Source: Ensifer sp. LC11 (lineage in GTDB: Bacteria > Pseudomonadota > Alphaproteobacteria > Rhizobiales > Rhizobiaceae). Taken from it: a stretch of 64,000 nucleotides of DNA. Positions within the stretch are counted from its first letter, which is position 1. Every line of letters starts with the position of its first letter. This document shows positions 34,582-43,150 of the stretch, piece by piece. The stretch is from positions 1 to 64,000 of the forward strand of contig NZ_MBSO01000019.1 of assembly GCF_001695835.1 (NCBI RefSeq). Direction: 5' to 3'. Below the pieces are notes generated by a model. That model was not told where the DNA came from. It searched no databases and saw nothing but the letters and a program-made list of their open reading frames with translations. The position numbers were made by a program, and so were the translations under genes.

Positions 34582-35496
34582 TCAGAGCGCCGGGATCGCC
34601 TTCAGATAGGCGGCGATCGCCTCGCGGTCGGCGGGCGTCAGTTTCGCCATGTTTTTCTGCACTTCGACCATGGAGCCGCCGACGGAATCAAATTCCGGCG
34701 TGAAGCCGGTTTCCAGATAAGAAGCGATATCAGACGCGCTCCAACCGCTGATGCTCTTGGAGCCAGGGGTAATATCAGGGATGCGGCCCTCGCCCTCCGG
34801 GTTCGGCGCGCCGGCAAGCCATTGATCCGGTTCGAAGCCGCCGATCGCATTTCTGGGCGTGTGGCATTCGCCGCAGTGCCCTGGTCCCTCGACGAGATAC
34901 TGACCGCGCGCAAGCTTCGGATCGTTGACGTCCACGGCAACACGAGGCTTGTCCGTGAGAAACAGCAGTTTCCAGCCGCCGAGCGCCATGCGGATGTTGT
35001 AGGGGAACGGCAGTTCATGCGGGGGCGCCACGTCGGCGCTCTTCGGCAGGGTCTTCATGTAACCCCAGAGATCGTTGACGTCCTTCGCGGTCAGCCGGGA
35101 ATAGGAACCGTAGGGAAAGGACGGATAGAGGTGTTCGCCATTGCGCCCCACGCCGCGGGTCATCGCGTTGCCGAACTCGGCAAGCGTCCAGCCGCCAATA
35201 CCAGCGGTCTCGTCAGGTGAGATGTTCGGAGCATGGAAGGTGCCGAAGGGGCTCTTCAGCGGTGCGCCGCCGGATAGCACGAGGCGAGCATCGCCTTCGG
35301 CGCCCTTCTTCGAATGACAGCTGACGCAGCCACCGGCCCAGAACACCTGTTCACCGTTGGCAAGGTCGGGCGCCCCGAGCCCTTCCCAGTGCGACGCACT
35401 CCAGGGCGCCGGCTTCGTCAGCCACCAGAACGCCGCGCCACCGACGACACCCAGCACCAGAAGACCCGAAATGAACTTTCTCGTCCGACGACCCAT
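34582..35496 (-). CDS. Membrane-anchored diheme cytochrome c
   Basis: A 304-residue protein with an N-terminal membrane anchor or signal (about 7-25) and two heme-c sites, Cys57-x2-Cys60-His61 and Cys208-x2-Cys211-His212. The region '...PSFPYGSYSRLTAKDVNDLWGYMKTLP' is typical of cytochrome subunits of alcohol, gluconate or fructose dehydrogenases, but with two instead of three hemes. Start at ATG 35496, preceded by AGGGGAA. The cytochrome c' gene lies 96 bases upstream on the same strand. Confidence 0.88.
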   Translation of the reverse strand: MGRRTRKFISGLLVLGVVGGAAFWWLTKPAPWSASHWEGLGAPDLANGEQVFWAGGCVSCHSKKGAEGDARLVLSGGAPLKSPFGTFHAPNISPDETAGIGGWTLAEFGNAMTRGVGRNGEHLYPSFPYGSYSRLTAKDVNDLWGYMKTLPKSADVAPPHELPFPYNIRMALGGWKLLFLTDKPRVAVDVNDPKLARGQYLVEGPGHCGECHTPRNAIGGFEPDQWLAGAPNPEGEGRIPDITPGSKSISGWSASDIASYLETGFTPEFDSVGGSMVEVQKNMAKLTPADREAIAAYLKAIPAL

Positions 35497-35592
35497 TGTT
35501 TCCCCTGCCGCGTCTTGGCCTTCAATGCGGATAGGGCACGCGGCTGACGTCGCGTGCCCCCTCAATTCATCAGGAAGCGCTATCCCCGCCCG

Positions 35593-36039
35593 TCAATTTT
35601 TCTTCAGGCGATAGCTCTCATGACAGCTACCGCAATCCTTGCCGATGCCACCAAGCGCAGCGCCGACAGCGGCCTGGTCAGCGGGAAGCTGCGCGAGGAC
35701 CGTCGCGGCATCGGTGCCAAGCTTGGCCGCCTTGGCCTTGAAGTCGTCCATGTTCTCCCAGATCTTCGGGCTCGCTTCGGTCTCATGTCCCGTTTCCGAG
35801 CCGGTCGGGAAGTGGTCGGGGAAGGTCTTCATCGCATCGCTGATCGTGGTCAGTGATGCTTTGACCACCTCTGCGTCATAGGGTTTCTCGCCCTTGGCGA
35901 TACCGGCGAGAGCGCCAGTCGCTCCACCCACCTTCTTCATCGTCTGCTGGCGAACCACCTGCGGCTCGTCGGCTGCCGTCACGGCAGTAACACCCAGGCC
36001 CGCAAGAGCGGCAGCCAACATGAGTGCGCGTATTTTCAT
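35593..36039 (-). CDS. Cytochrome c' / c556-type periplasmic cytochrome
   Basis: A 148-residue protein with signal peptide (about 1-22, 'GVTAVTA'), a four-helix-bundle body and a C-terminal heme motif 'CGSCHESYRLKK'. The N-terminal 'RQQTMKKVGGATGALAGIAKGE' is the helix that carries the sixth heme ligand or distal residue in this family. It probably forms an electron-transfer pair with the diheme cytochrome encoded just downstream. Confidence 0.9.
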   Translation of the reverse strand: MKIRALMLAAALAGLGVTAVTAADEPQVVRQQTMKKVGGATGALAGIAKGEKPYDAEVVKASLTTISDAMKTFPDHFPTGSETGHETEASPKIWENMDDFKAKAAKLGTDAATVLAQLPADQAAVGAALGGIGKDCGSCHESYRLKKN

Positions 36040-36271
36040 CAGGATCTCCCGGTCAATGAAATCTATTTGGCGAATCCGCCTGGCTGGCCTTCATGTCCAA
36101 TGCGCCGGCATGATGTCATCTTGAGTATTCGACGGAAGTAACATTTTTTTGATGTGCTTGTTACGACAGAGGAATTTCCGTTGATCGCCGCAATTCCTGG
36201 ATTTCAGCTGATCGACTTAATAATATGACTATTTAACTCATGTTTATACTTTAAACAACTGCCCGGCGGCA

Positions 36272-36907
36272 TCACGTCATTGCCCAGCCCTGCCAAACTG
36301 TGAAGGCCGCGACGAGAACGAGCACGACCCCGGCGGCGCGACCGATCCACACCGTCGCCCCGGGACTGCCCACCAGAAAATCACGACCGCGGCCGGCGGC
36401 AAGTGCCAGGCCGCCATAGACGGCGAGTTGCGTCGTCGCGATCATCGCAGCCATGACCAGCGCCTGGGACCAGATCGGCCCGAACTGCGGCTTGAGGAAC
36501 TGCGGATAGACCGCCAGCATGAAGAGATAGGCCTTGGGATTCATCAGGCTCGTCAGCGCCCCTTGCCGGAAGCTTGCCCAGCGCGAGAGCCGCCCTGAGC
36601 CTTCGATGCCGCCAATGGTGATGGAGCTCCTGACGAGCGAAAAGCCGATCCAGGCGATATAGGCGGCACCGGCGACGAGCAGCACATTGAAGAGACCAGG
36701 CACCAGATGCAGGATGACACTGACGCCGAGCGCGGCGTAGAGCGTGTGCAGCACACCGCCCGCCATGATGCCGGCCGTCGCCGACAGACCGGAGGCGCGA
36801 CCGCCGGTCAGCGAGTTCGCCAGGACGAATACCATATCCATGCCGGGCACGATGATGATGCCGAAAAGCAGCGTGAAGAAGAGCCAGAGATTTTCCGTAT
36901 AGGTCAT
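36272..36907 (-). CDS. LysE/RhtB-family amino-acid exporter
   Basis: A 211-residue inner-membrane protein with five or six helices. 'LLFGIIIVPGMDMVFVLANSLTGGRASGLSATAGIMAGGVLHTLYAALGVSVIL' is the LysE signature, and 'FRQGALTSLMNPKAYLFMLAVYPQF' is the conserved central loop. Start is ATG 36907. It is divergent from a YafY-type regulator, which probably controls it. Exported substrate unknown. Confidence 0.92.
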   Translation of the reverse strand: MTYTENLWLFFTLLFGIIIVPGMDMVFVLANSLTGGRASGLSATAGIMAGGVLHTLYAALGVSVILHLVPGLFNVLLVAGAAYIAWIGFSLVRSSITIGGIEGSGRLSRWASFRQGALTSLMNPKAYLFMLAVYPQFLKPQFGPIWSQALVMAAMIATTQLAVYGGLALAAGRGRDFLVGSPGATVWIGRAAGVVLVLVAAFTVWQGWAMT

Positions 36908-37038
36908 GTCAGTTGTCCGTCGTTCGATTTCATGGGTTCCTGGACGAATTGCTGTTTTTTCAATTCGTTGGCTGATGGTATAAATCCGCGCAACTGACAA
37001 GGTATTGTCAGGAGCGTTGGCGACAGGTGGAGTTTTCG

Positions 37039-37734
37039 ATGCGCAAGGCGTCGCGACTTTTCGAGATCATCCAGATCCTCAGGCTTGCCAGGAAGCCGGT
37101 GACAGCGGCCCAAATGGGCGAGACGCTGGAGGTAACCGTGCGCTCGATCTACCGCGATATCGCAGCACTTCAGGCGATGCGGGTGCCGATCGAGGGCGGC
37201 CGCGGCATCGGCTATATCCTCAGGCCCGGTTTCGACCTGCCGCCGCTGATGTTTTCGATCGAAGAGACGGAGGCGATCGCCGTGGCGCTGGCGCTGCTGT
37301 CGCGCACCGGCGACGAGGAGCTGAAGGCGGCAGCCGGCCGCGTCAACAAGAAGATCACTGCCGCGGTGCCCGAGCCGCTCAGGCTCGCCTTTCGTTCCCA
37401 GGCGCTGCATGTCTGGGGCACTGTTGCCCCCTCGCCCGCCGGCATCGACCTTGCACTGGTGCGCCGTGCCATCCGAGACGAACAGAAACTTGCGCTCGAC
37501 TATCGCGACGAACTTGGCCGGGCGACGGAAAGGATGATCCGGCCGGTGGCGCTGATCTACTATTCGGAAACCGCCAACATCGTCGCCTGGTGCGAATTGC
37601 GCCAGGCGATCCGCAACTTCCGCGCCGATCGCGTCGAACATTGCGAAGCGGCCGACGCGTACTTCCCGGGCGAAGGGAACCGCCTCCGCGAACTCTGGGT
37701 CAGTGGCTGGCAGACGCCGCCGACGCCCACCTGA
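37039..37734 (+). CDS. YafY-family HTH/WYL-domain transcriptional regulator
   Basis: A 231-residue regulator with a DeoR-like HTH at about 5-60 ('RLFEIIQILRLARKPVTAAQMGETLEVTVRSIYRDIAALQ'), a linker ('GRGIGYILRPGFDLPPLMFSIEETEAIAVALALL') and a WYL domain (about 140-210, 'LALDYRDELGRATERMIRPVALIYYSETANIVAWCELRQAIRNFRADRV'). The ATG at 37039 follows AGGTGGAG; GTG 37027 is an alternative. Divergent from the lysE-type gene. WYL domains bind small ligands or nucleic acids. Confidence 0.9.
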   Translation: MRKASRLFEIIQILRLARKPVTAAQMGETLEVTVRSIYRDIAALQAMRVPIEGGRGIGYILRPGFDLPPLMFSIEETEAIAVALALLSRTGDEELKAAAGRVNKKITAAVPEPLRLAFRSQALHVWGTVAPSPAGIDLALVRRAIRDEQKLALDYRDELGRATERMIRPVALIYYSETANIVAWCELRQAIRNFRADRVEHCEAADAYFPGEGNRLRELWVSGWQTPPTPT

Positions 37735-37762
37735 CGCGCCACGCAAAGACCGACGAACGAAA

Positions 37763-37786
37763 AGACCCGGCGCAAGCGCCGGGTCT
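37763..37786. terminator. Bidirectional terminator between yafY-type gene and sodB
   Basis: Near-perfect stem AGACCCGGCGC / GCGCCGGGTCT. On the minus strand it is followed by TTTTCGTTCG, fitting sodB; it also lies 30 bases after the plus-strand gene. Confidence 0.7.
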
Positions 37787-37811
37787 GATAACGTGCACTG
37801 TCGAAGGCGAC

Positions 37812-38414
37812 TTACTTGGAAGCCGCTTCGTACATTTCGAGCACGTAGTCCCAGTTGATCAGGCTGTCGACGAAGGCCTCGAGGTACTTCGGGCGGGCAT
37901 TGCGGTAGTCGATGTAATAGGAGTGTTCCCACACATCGACGCCGAGGATCGGCGAAGCACCGTGAACGAGCGGGTTTTCGCCGTTCGGGGTCTTGGAGAT
38001 TTCAAGCTTGCCGTTCTTGACCGAGAGCCAGGCCCAACCCGAGCCGAACTGGCCGGTGCCGGCGGCGATGAAGTCGGCGCGGAACTTGTCGTAGCCGCCG
38101 AGATCGGACTTGATGGCCGCGTCAAGCTTGGCCGGCAGGCTGGTGCCGCCGCCGCCCTTCTTCATCCACTTCCAGAAGTGGATGTGGTTGTAGTGCTGGC
38201 CGGCATTGTTGAACAGCGGCTGGTTGGTGCCGTAGGACTTCTTGACGACTTCTTCGAGCGACAGGTCGGAGAGGCCGGCTTCTTCGGCAAGCTTGTTGCC
38301 GTTGGTCACGTAAGCCAGGTGATGCTTGTCGTGGTGGTATTCGAGCGTCTCGCGCGACATGTAGGGCGCCAGTGCATCGTAGTCATAGGGAAGGTTCGGC
38401 AATTCGAAAGCCAT
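37812..38414 (-). CDS. sodB: Superoxide dismutase [Fe/Mn]
   Basis: A 200-residue cytoplasmic enzyme converting superoxide to peroxide and oxygen. Metal ligands are visible: His27 in 'EYHHDKHHLAYV', His77 in 'NNAGQHYNHIHFW', and Asp and His in 'GVDVWEHSYYIDYRN'. The Gln in 'NAGQHYNH' is the Fe-type position, but the sequence around it is intermediate, as in cambialistic rhizobial SodB. Start at ATG 38414, preceded by AAGAGGAG; an upstream frame extension of seven codons is unlikely. Confidence 0.95.
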   Translation of the reverse strand: MAFELPNLPYDYDALAPYMSRETLEYHHDKHHLAYVTNGNKLAEEAGLSDLSLEEVVKKSYGTNQPLFNNAGQHYNHIHFWKWMKKGGGGTSLPAKLDAAIKSDLGGYDKFRADFIAAGTGQFGSGWAWLSVKNGKLEISKTPNGENPLVHGASPILGVDVWEHSYYIDYRNARPKYLEAFVDSLINWDYVLEMYEAASK

Positions 38415-38532
38415 GTGGGCATCTCCTCTTGGCATGGAATTTCGTCAGGAAATCCGTGAGCGGGAACATAGGCACCGGCCCCCATGGAGGCAACCGATGC
38501 AATGCCAATTTTTCCTCAACCCACGGAATATA

Positions 38533-38553
38533 CTTTCAACATCATTTTGAAAG
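38533..38553. promoter_or_regulatory. Dyad in the sodB / exported protein divergent region
   Basis: Perfect inverted repeat CTTTCAA (38533-38539) / TTGAAAG (38547-38553) with a seven-base spacer, between the divergent sodB and 38633 genes. Candidate operator; the regulator is unknown. Confidence 0.4.
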
Positions 38554-38632
38554 CATGACACTTTCGAGCACATTCATGCCGCGGTTTGCTTGCAGCCTGC
38601 CGACCGCTGCAACCATGCATAAAGGACTGTCC

Positions 38633-38971
38633 ATGCCATCGCGCCTGATCCCCGCCTTAGCCCTCTCCGCCGCAGCCGCGCTCGCTGCCTCCAGTGCCGC
38701 CGCCTCCTCCGGCGACGCATGGGAGAGCTTCCGGGCGGAGGTTTCGCAAAAGTGCCTTGCGGCGGCCACCTCGCTCGAAAAGGCAAGCGCCGTCGTCGAT
38801 CCATTCGGCTCCGAAAGCTTCGGCCTCGCGCTCGTGACTGGCACCCCCAAGGGAGCCGACACCGCCGTTACCCAGATCTGCGTCTTCGACAAGCAGAAGA
38901 AGACCGTCGAGCTCGGCGGCGAATTGACCGTGGAGACGGTGACCGTCACGGCGCCAGCAAAGGCCAAGTGA
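38633..38971 (+). CDS. Hypothetical exported protein
   Basis: A 112-residue protein with a signal peptide (about 1-25, 'LALSAAAALAASSAAA') and a small domain with two cysteines ('KCLAAA', 'QICVFDKQKKTVEL'). AAAGGA precedes the ATG at 38633; an ATG six codons earlier is possible. The mature part looks like short Rhizobiales periplasmic proteins of unknown function. Confidence 0.72.
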   Translation: MPSRLIPALALSAAAALAASSAAASSGDAWESFRAEVSQKCLAAATSLEKASAVVDPFGSESFGLALVTGTPKGADTAVTQICVFDKQKKTVELGGELTVETVTVTAPAKAK

Positions 38972-39053
38972 GCAAGGCTCAGGGGGCGGACACGCTGCGT
39001 GGGTTTTGGCTTGCACGCGAGCCACTAGGATGCCGCCAGTCGCTTGAGCTTCA

Positions 39054-39067
39054 ACCGACCAGTTGGT
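39054..39067. promoter_or_regulatory. TetR operator copy 1
   Basis: Imperfect palindrome ACCGACCAGTTGGT, ending 11 bases before the tetR start at 39079. Its reverse complement, ACCAACTGGTCGGT, differs by one base from the site at 39796-39809 in front of the next gene. Confidence 0.65.
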
Positions 39068-39078
39068 AGAGAAAGCTC

Positions 39079-39729
39079 ATGGTGAGCGATACCTACGAAA
39101 AGATCCTGGACGCGGCCGAACGCCTCATGGTGTCGCGGGGCTATAACGCCTTCAGCTATGCCGACATCGCGCCCGAAGTGGGTGTCGGCAAGGCGACGAT
39201 CCATCACCACTTCCCGACCAAGGCGGACCTGGCGGCCGCGGTGCTTGCCCGTTACCGCAAGAACAATCGCCGCCACGTCGAGGGTCTGTTTACGGCTGTT
39301 ATCGATCCGGTTGCCCGGCTCGAAGCCTATATCGGCTTTTGGGAGGACTGCATCCGCCGGCAGGACATGCCGTTCTGTATCGGTGCCCTGCTCGCTTCGG
39401 AGATACCCTCCCTACCCGACGCCGTCGTCCAGCAGGTACGCGGCCATTTCGCCGACCTTTCGAGCTGGCTTGGCGCGGTCATTGAAGATGGCGTCGCCAA
39501 GGGCCGGCTCAAAGCCGAGCAAGGGACAGCGGTAACGGCCGAGTGCTTGATGGCGTCCGTCCACGGCGCCATGCTGGCCGCACGCGTTGCCGGCTCCGAT
39601 CCAGCAGTGTTTTCGGCTATCGCCCGCCGAGCAGTGGATCAATTGCTGACCGCCGCGACCGGCGACCAAAGCCCGGCAGAATCGCAGGCTGTTCCCACGG
39701 TAACGGCAGGCGGCGCGCGCGGGCCATAA
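39079..39729 (+). CDS. TetR-family transcriptional regulator
   Basis: A 216-residue repressor with HTH at about 6-52 ('EKILDAAERLMVSRGYNAFSYADIAPEVGVGKATIHHHFPTKADLAAAVLARY') and a TetR C-terminal domain ('FWEDCIRRQDMPFCIGALLASEIPSLPDAVVQQVRGHFADLSSWL'). The operators in front of it and in front of the next gene imply that it represses itself and that membrane-protein gene. The C-terminal 25 residues are a low-complexity tail. Confidence 0.92.
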   Translation: MVSDTYEKILDAAERLMVSRGYNAFSYADIAPEVGVGKATIHHHFPTKADLAAAVLARYRKNNRRHVEGLFTAVIDPVARLEAYIGFWEDCIRRQDMPFCIGALLASEIPSLPDAVVQQVRGHFADLSSWLGAVIEDGVAKGRLKAEQGTAVTAECLMASVHGAMLAARVAGSDPAVFSAIARRAVDQLLTAATGDQSPAESQAVPTVTAGGARGP

Positions 39730-39795
39730 AACTGATCATCGACAAACACGATGCGCCGGCAGAAACCAGCGCATCTCTTTTTTGAACCGGAGTCG

Positions 39796-39809
39796 ACCAA
39801 CTAGTCGGT
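39796..39809. promoter_or_regulatory. TetR operator copy 2
   Basis: Palindromic site ACCAACTAGTCGGT in the 104-base gap between tetR and the membrane-protein gene, flanked by CG on both sides. It matches copy 1 in the reverse orientation with one change (A for G at position 8). A separate promoter for the membrane protein is implied. Confidence 0.65.
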
Positions 39810-39833
39810 CGATACAATTGAAAGGACAAGACA

Positions 39834-40349
39834 ATGGCAAATCCGCTTTCCACGCTCGGTATCATTCATACGGCCGTCAGCCTGGCGCCTGTTGTTGCGG
39901 GTCTCTATGGCTTTGCCCGCTACGGCGCGATCGCTCCGGCGACGCGTTCCGGCAAGATCTATCTCGCCACTCTCGTCCTCGCCGTCTTGACATCCGCGGG
40001 GCTGTCGAGCACCGGCGGCTTCAACGAAGGGCACGCGCTTGGCATCGTCACGCTGCTGGTGATTGCCGGAAGCCTGGCCGCTACGCGGCTCAACGTCTTC
40101 GGTCGCCTCAAACCCTATCTGACGACGCTTGGCTTTTCCTTCACCTATTTCCTGCTGATGGTACCGGGGATCAACGAAACCCTGAGCCGGCTTCCGGTCT
40201 CGCAGCCGCTCGCAAGCGGTCCGGAATCGCCGATCGTGCAGACGACACTGCTCGTCTGGTTGGTGATCTTCCTGTCGGGTGTCTCGGTCCAGACCTATCT
40301 GATCCACAAGCGCGCAGCCGCCAGGGCGCGCGCTCCCCTTCCCCGCTGA
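39834..40349 (+). CDS. Multipass membrane protein, probable TetR target
   Basis: A 171-residue inner-membrane protein with four hydrophobic segments (about 5-28, 42-60, 65-85 and 138-158) and 'IHTAVSLAPVVAGLYGFARYGAI', 'STGGFNEGHALGIVTLLVI', reminiscent of DUF2306-like proteins. Conserved His residues could bind heme or metal, but this is only a possibility. AAAGGA precedes the ATG. A strong terminator follows at 40398-40422. Confidence 0.72.
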   Translation: MANPLSTLGIIHTAVSLAPVVAGLYGFARYGAIAPATRSGKIYLATLVLAVLTSAGLSSTGGFNEGHALGIVTLLVIAGSLAATRLNVFGRLKPYLTTLGFSFTYFLLMVPGINETLSRLPVSQPLASGPESPIVQTTLLVWLVIFLSGVSVQTYLIHKRAAARARAPLPR

Positions 40350-40397
40350 TTGCGGAAAAGCAACTGGCGCGCGACCTCAACGCAATTGCCGGAGACC

Positions 40398-40422
40398 CCG
40401 AGCGTAGGATACCTGCGCTCGG
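40398..40422 (+). terminator. Rho-independent terminator
   Basis: Stem CCGAGCG-T-AGG / CCT-G-CGCTCGG (11 pairs including one wobble) with an ATA loop, followed by TGTTTTC. It ends the tetR/membrane-protein unit. Confidence 0.75.
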
Positions 40423-40443
40423 TGTTTTCGCTTGAGGGGCGTT

Positions 40444-41325
40444 TCAGATATCGCGCGCCGCGTGCGCCCAGTCCATGTAGAGATCGCGCGCCTTGGCGGC
40501 GACCGGGCCTGCCTGCAGGTCGCGGCTTTCGAGCCGGGTGACCGGCAGCACCTTGGAATAGTTGCCCGTGGTGAAAATCTCGTCGGCAGCCTCGAACTCG
40601 GCCATCGTGAGCGTCGCCTCCACCACTTCGAAACCGGCTTCGCGCAGCAGCGACATCACGCGGAAGCGGGTGATGCCGGCGAGGAAAGTGCGGTTGGCGG
40701 CCGGTGTGTAGACGACGCCGTCCTTCACCAGGAAGACGTTGGAAGAGCCGGTCTCGGCAATGTTGCCGAGCATGTCGCGCACCAGCGCATTGTCGAAACC
40801 GCGCGAGCGGGCCTCAGTCAGGATGCGCGCGTTGTTCGGGTAGAGGCAACCGGCCTTGGCATCGGTCGGCATTGATTCCAGCGTCGGCCGGCGGAAAGGC
40901 GAGAGCGTCAGCGACGAGCCGCCATGGCCGTTGCCCATCGGCGCCTCGAACAGGCACAGCGCAAAGCGTGTCGATTCCGGATCGATGGCGACGACGCCGG
41001 CAGCACCATGCTCGGCCCAATACATCGGCTTCACATAGAGCGCGGTCTTGCCGTCAAACTTCTTGGCGCCTTCCCAGGTCAGCGTTTCGATCTCTTCGGC
41101 CGTCATCGTCGGCTTCAGGCCGAGCGCCATCGCCGAGCGATTGACGCGCTGGCAATGAAGATCGAGATCGGGTGCAACGCCGTCGAAGACACGGGCGCCG
41201 TCAAACACCGTCGAACCTAGCCACATCGCGTGCGAAGTCGGGCCGATCAGTGGCGGGTTGCCTGAGAGCCATTCGCCATCGACATAGGTCCAGGTCACTG
41301 AGCGGGGGGATGTATCGACGGCCAT
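40444..41325 (-). CDS. ilvE: Branched-chain amino-acid aminotransferase
   Basis: A 293-residue PLP fold-type IV aminotransferase converting between branched-chain amino acids and 2-oxo acids. The PLP lysine is Lys157 in 'MPTDAKAGCLYPNNARILTEA'. Also visible are 'YVKPMYWAEHG', 'RDMLGNIAETGSSNVFLVKDG' and 'LAGITRFRVMSLL'. Start at ATG 41325, preceded by AAGGAG. It stands alone, as expected for a second (IlvE2-type) copy in rhizobia; D-amino-acid or aminodeoxychorismate activity is less likely. Confidence 0.9.
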   Translation of the reverse strand: MAVDTSPRSVTWTYVDGEWLSGNPPLIGPTSHAMWLGSTVFDGARVFDGVAPDLDLHCQRVNRSAMALGLKPTMTAEEIETLTWEGAKKFDGKTALYVKPMYWAEHGAAGVVAIDPESTRFALCLFEAPMGNGHGGSSLTLSPFRRPTLESMPTDAKAGCLYPNNARILTEARSRGFDNALVRDMLGNIAETGSSNVFLVKDGVVYTPAANRTFLAGITRFRVMSLLREAGFEVVEATLTMAEFEAADEIFTTGNYSKVLPVTRLESRDLQAGPVAAKARDLYMDWAHAARDI

Positions 41326-41478
41326 CGGCGTCTCCTTCAGGTTTTTTGTTCTCAGCATTCGGCATAACCCGAAAAAACAGCATCGTGGTGAATGGGTATA
41401 TCAAAAAATGTCATGGCGGCCATTCTGGCACCGGCGCTGTCTCTCGCTTAGTCTCGCGCAGACAGAAAGGGAGCAGCC

Positions 41479-42006
41479 GTGCGTATCAAACATCTCGATC
41501 CTGATGACGTCGACATCTTCCGCAGCATCAGGCTGGAGGCGCTCAACCGTGAGCCGCAGGCCTTTGCTTCGACGGCGGCCGACTGGGAGCGGCTTTCGCC
41601 GGAGGAGTGGCGTGCGAGATTGACCGCCAATGCCGTTTTTGTCGCGTTCGAAGGCGACCAGCCACTGGGGATCATGGGACTGATGCGCGAGCGCGCCAGC
41701 CGGCTGGCGCATCGCGCCACGATCATCATGGTCTATGTACGCGACGAGGCACGCGGGTCCGGCGTGGCGCGCCAGCTTCTCACCCACCTGACGGATCACG
41801 CCCGATCGACCGGCACCCGACTGCTCGAACTTGTCGTCCGTGCCGACAACGACGCGGCTATCCGCTTTTATGAGCGTGAAGGTTTCTACAAAATCGGCCA
41901 CGTCCCGGGCGGCCTGCTCGATGGCGACGAAGAGGTCGATGAATTTCTCATGGCGCGGCACATCGACGGTCGCGCCCCGCCTGCATCTCAAGGAGCACCC
42001 CGATGA
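41479..42006 (+). CDS. GNAT-family N-acetyltransferase
   Basis: A 175-residue GNAT with '[57 protein letters not shown]' covering motif A and the C-terminal beta5 segment. The start is GTG 41479, with AAGGGAG upstream. It ends in an ATGA overlap of four bases with the alcohol dehydrogenase gene, so the two are translationally coupled. Substrate unknown. Confidence 0.9.
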   Translation: MRIKHLDPDDVDIFRSIRLEALNREPQAFASTAADWERLSPEEWRARLTANAVFVAFEGDQPLGIMGLMRERASRLAHRATIIMVYVRDEARGSGVARQLLTHLTDHARSTGTRLLELVVRADNDAAIRFYEREGFYKIGHVPGGLLDGDEEVDEFLMARHIDGRAPPASQGAPR

Positions 42007-43043
42007 GAGCGATGTATTACGACGCCTTCGAGAAGACACCGGAAATCCGCACGCTTGCCGATCCGACCCCGACGGAAAACGGCGTGGTCATCAAGGTCGA
42101 GGCGACGGGGCTTTGCCGGTCCGACTGGCATGGCTGGATGGGCCATGACGCCGATATCCGCCTGCCGCATGTGCCGGGCCACGAACTCGCTGGCGTGATT
42201 ACCGCCACTGGCCGCGGCGTCATGCGCTACAAGGTCGGCGACCGGGTGACCGTGCCCTTCGTTTCCGGCTGCGGCCGCTGCGGCGAGTGCCGCTCGGGCA
42301 ACCAGCAGGTCTGCGAGGCGCAATTCCAGCCGGGTTTTACCCATTGGGGCTCGTTTGCCGAATATGTGGCGCTCGACTTTGCCGACCAGAACCTCGTGCA
42401 TTTGCCCGAAAGCATGGACTTCACCACAGCCGCAAGCCTCGGCTGCCGCTTCGCCACCTCGTTCCGGGCCGTCGCCGACCAGGCGAAGGTGAAGGGCGGC
42501 GAATGGGTGGCGGTGCACGGCTGCGGCGGCGTCGGGCTTTCGGCGATCATGATCGCGGCCGCACTCGGCGCCCAGCCGATCGCGATCGACATCGCTGAGG
42601 ACAAGCTTGCATTTGCTCGGAAACTCGGCGCGGTCGCGGCGATCAACGGCCGAAAGGTTGATGATGTGGCCGCGGCCGTCAAGGACATTACCGGCGGCGG
42701 TGCCCATGTCTCGATCGACGCGCTCGGCAATCCGGTGACCTGCTTCAACTCCATCAAGAACCTCAGGCGGCGCGGCCGCCACGTTCAGGTCGGGCTGATG
42801 CTCGGCGACCAGGCGACACCACAGATCCCGATGGCGCAGGTGATCGGCCACGAGCTCGAAATCTACGGCAGCCACGGCATGCAGGCCTGGCGCTATGACG
42901 CCATGCTGACGATGATCACCGACGGCAAGCTGAAGCCACAGGAGCTGATCGGGCGGGAGATCTCGCTTGCCGAGGCAATCCCTGCATTGACCTCCATGGA
43001 CCGTGCGACCGACCTCGGCATCAGCGTCATCACGCGCTTCTGA
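42003..43043 (+). CDS. Zinc-dependent alcohol dehydrogenase
   Basis: A 346-residue medium-chain dehydrogenase. Catalytic zinc ligands are in '[11 protein letters not shown]' and 'PGHELAG'. The structural zinc loop is '[15 protein letters not shown]', with four Cys, and the Rossmann motif is '[27 protein letters not shown]'. '[23 protein letters not shown]' is typical of the zinc-ADH branch acting on alcohols or polyols. Substrate not determinable. Coupled to the upstream GNAT gene. Confidence 0.93.
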   Translation: MRAMYYDAFEKTPEIRTLADPTPTENGVVIKVEATGLCRSDWHGWMGHDADIRLPHVPGHELAGVITATGRGVMRYKVGDRVTVPFVSGCGRCGECRSGNQQVCEAQFQPGFTHWGSFAEYVALDFADQNLVHLPESMDFTTAASLGCRFATSFRAVADQAKVKGGEWVAVHGCGGVGLSAIMIAAALGAQPIAIDIAEDKLAFARKLGAVAAINGRKVDDVAAAVKDITGGGAHVSIDALGNPVTCFNSIKNLRRRGRHVQVGLMLGDQATPQIPMAQVIGHELEIYGSHGMQAWRYDAMLTMITDGKLKPQELIGREISLAEAIPALTSMDRATDLGISVITRF

Positions 43044-43150
43044 AGCGCCGCGATGGAGCGGCACGCATGGTTGACGGAGGACGCCGTCATTGCCCGTTCC
43101 GACTCACCGGCCCCATGCGTTAGCCTTGCTCCAGATCGAGGGCCAGGCAT

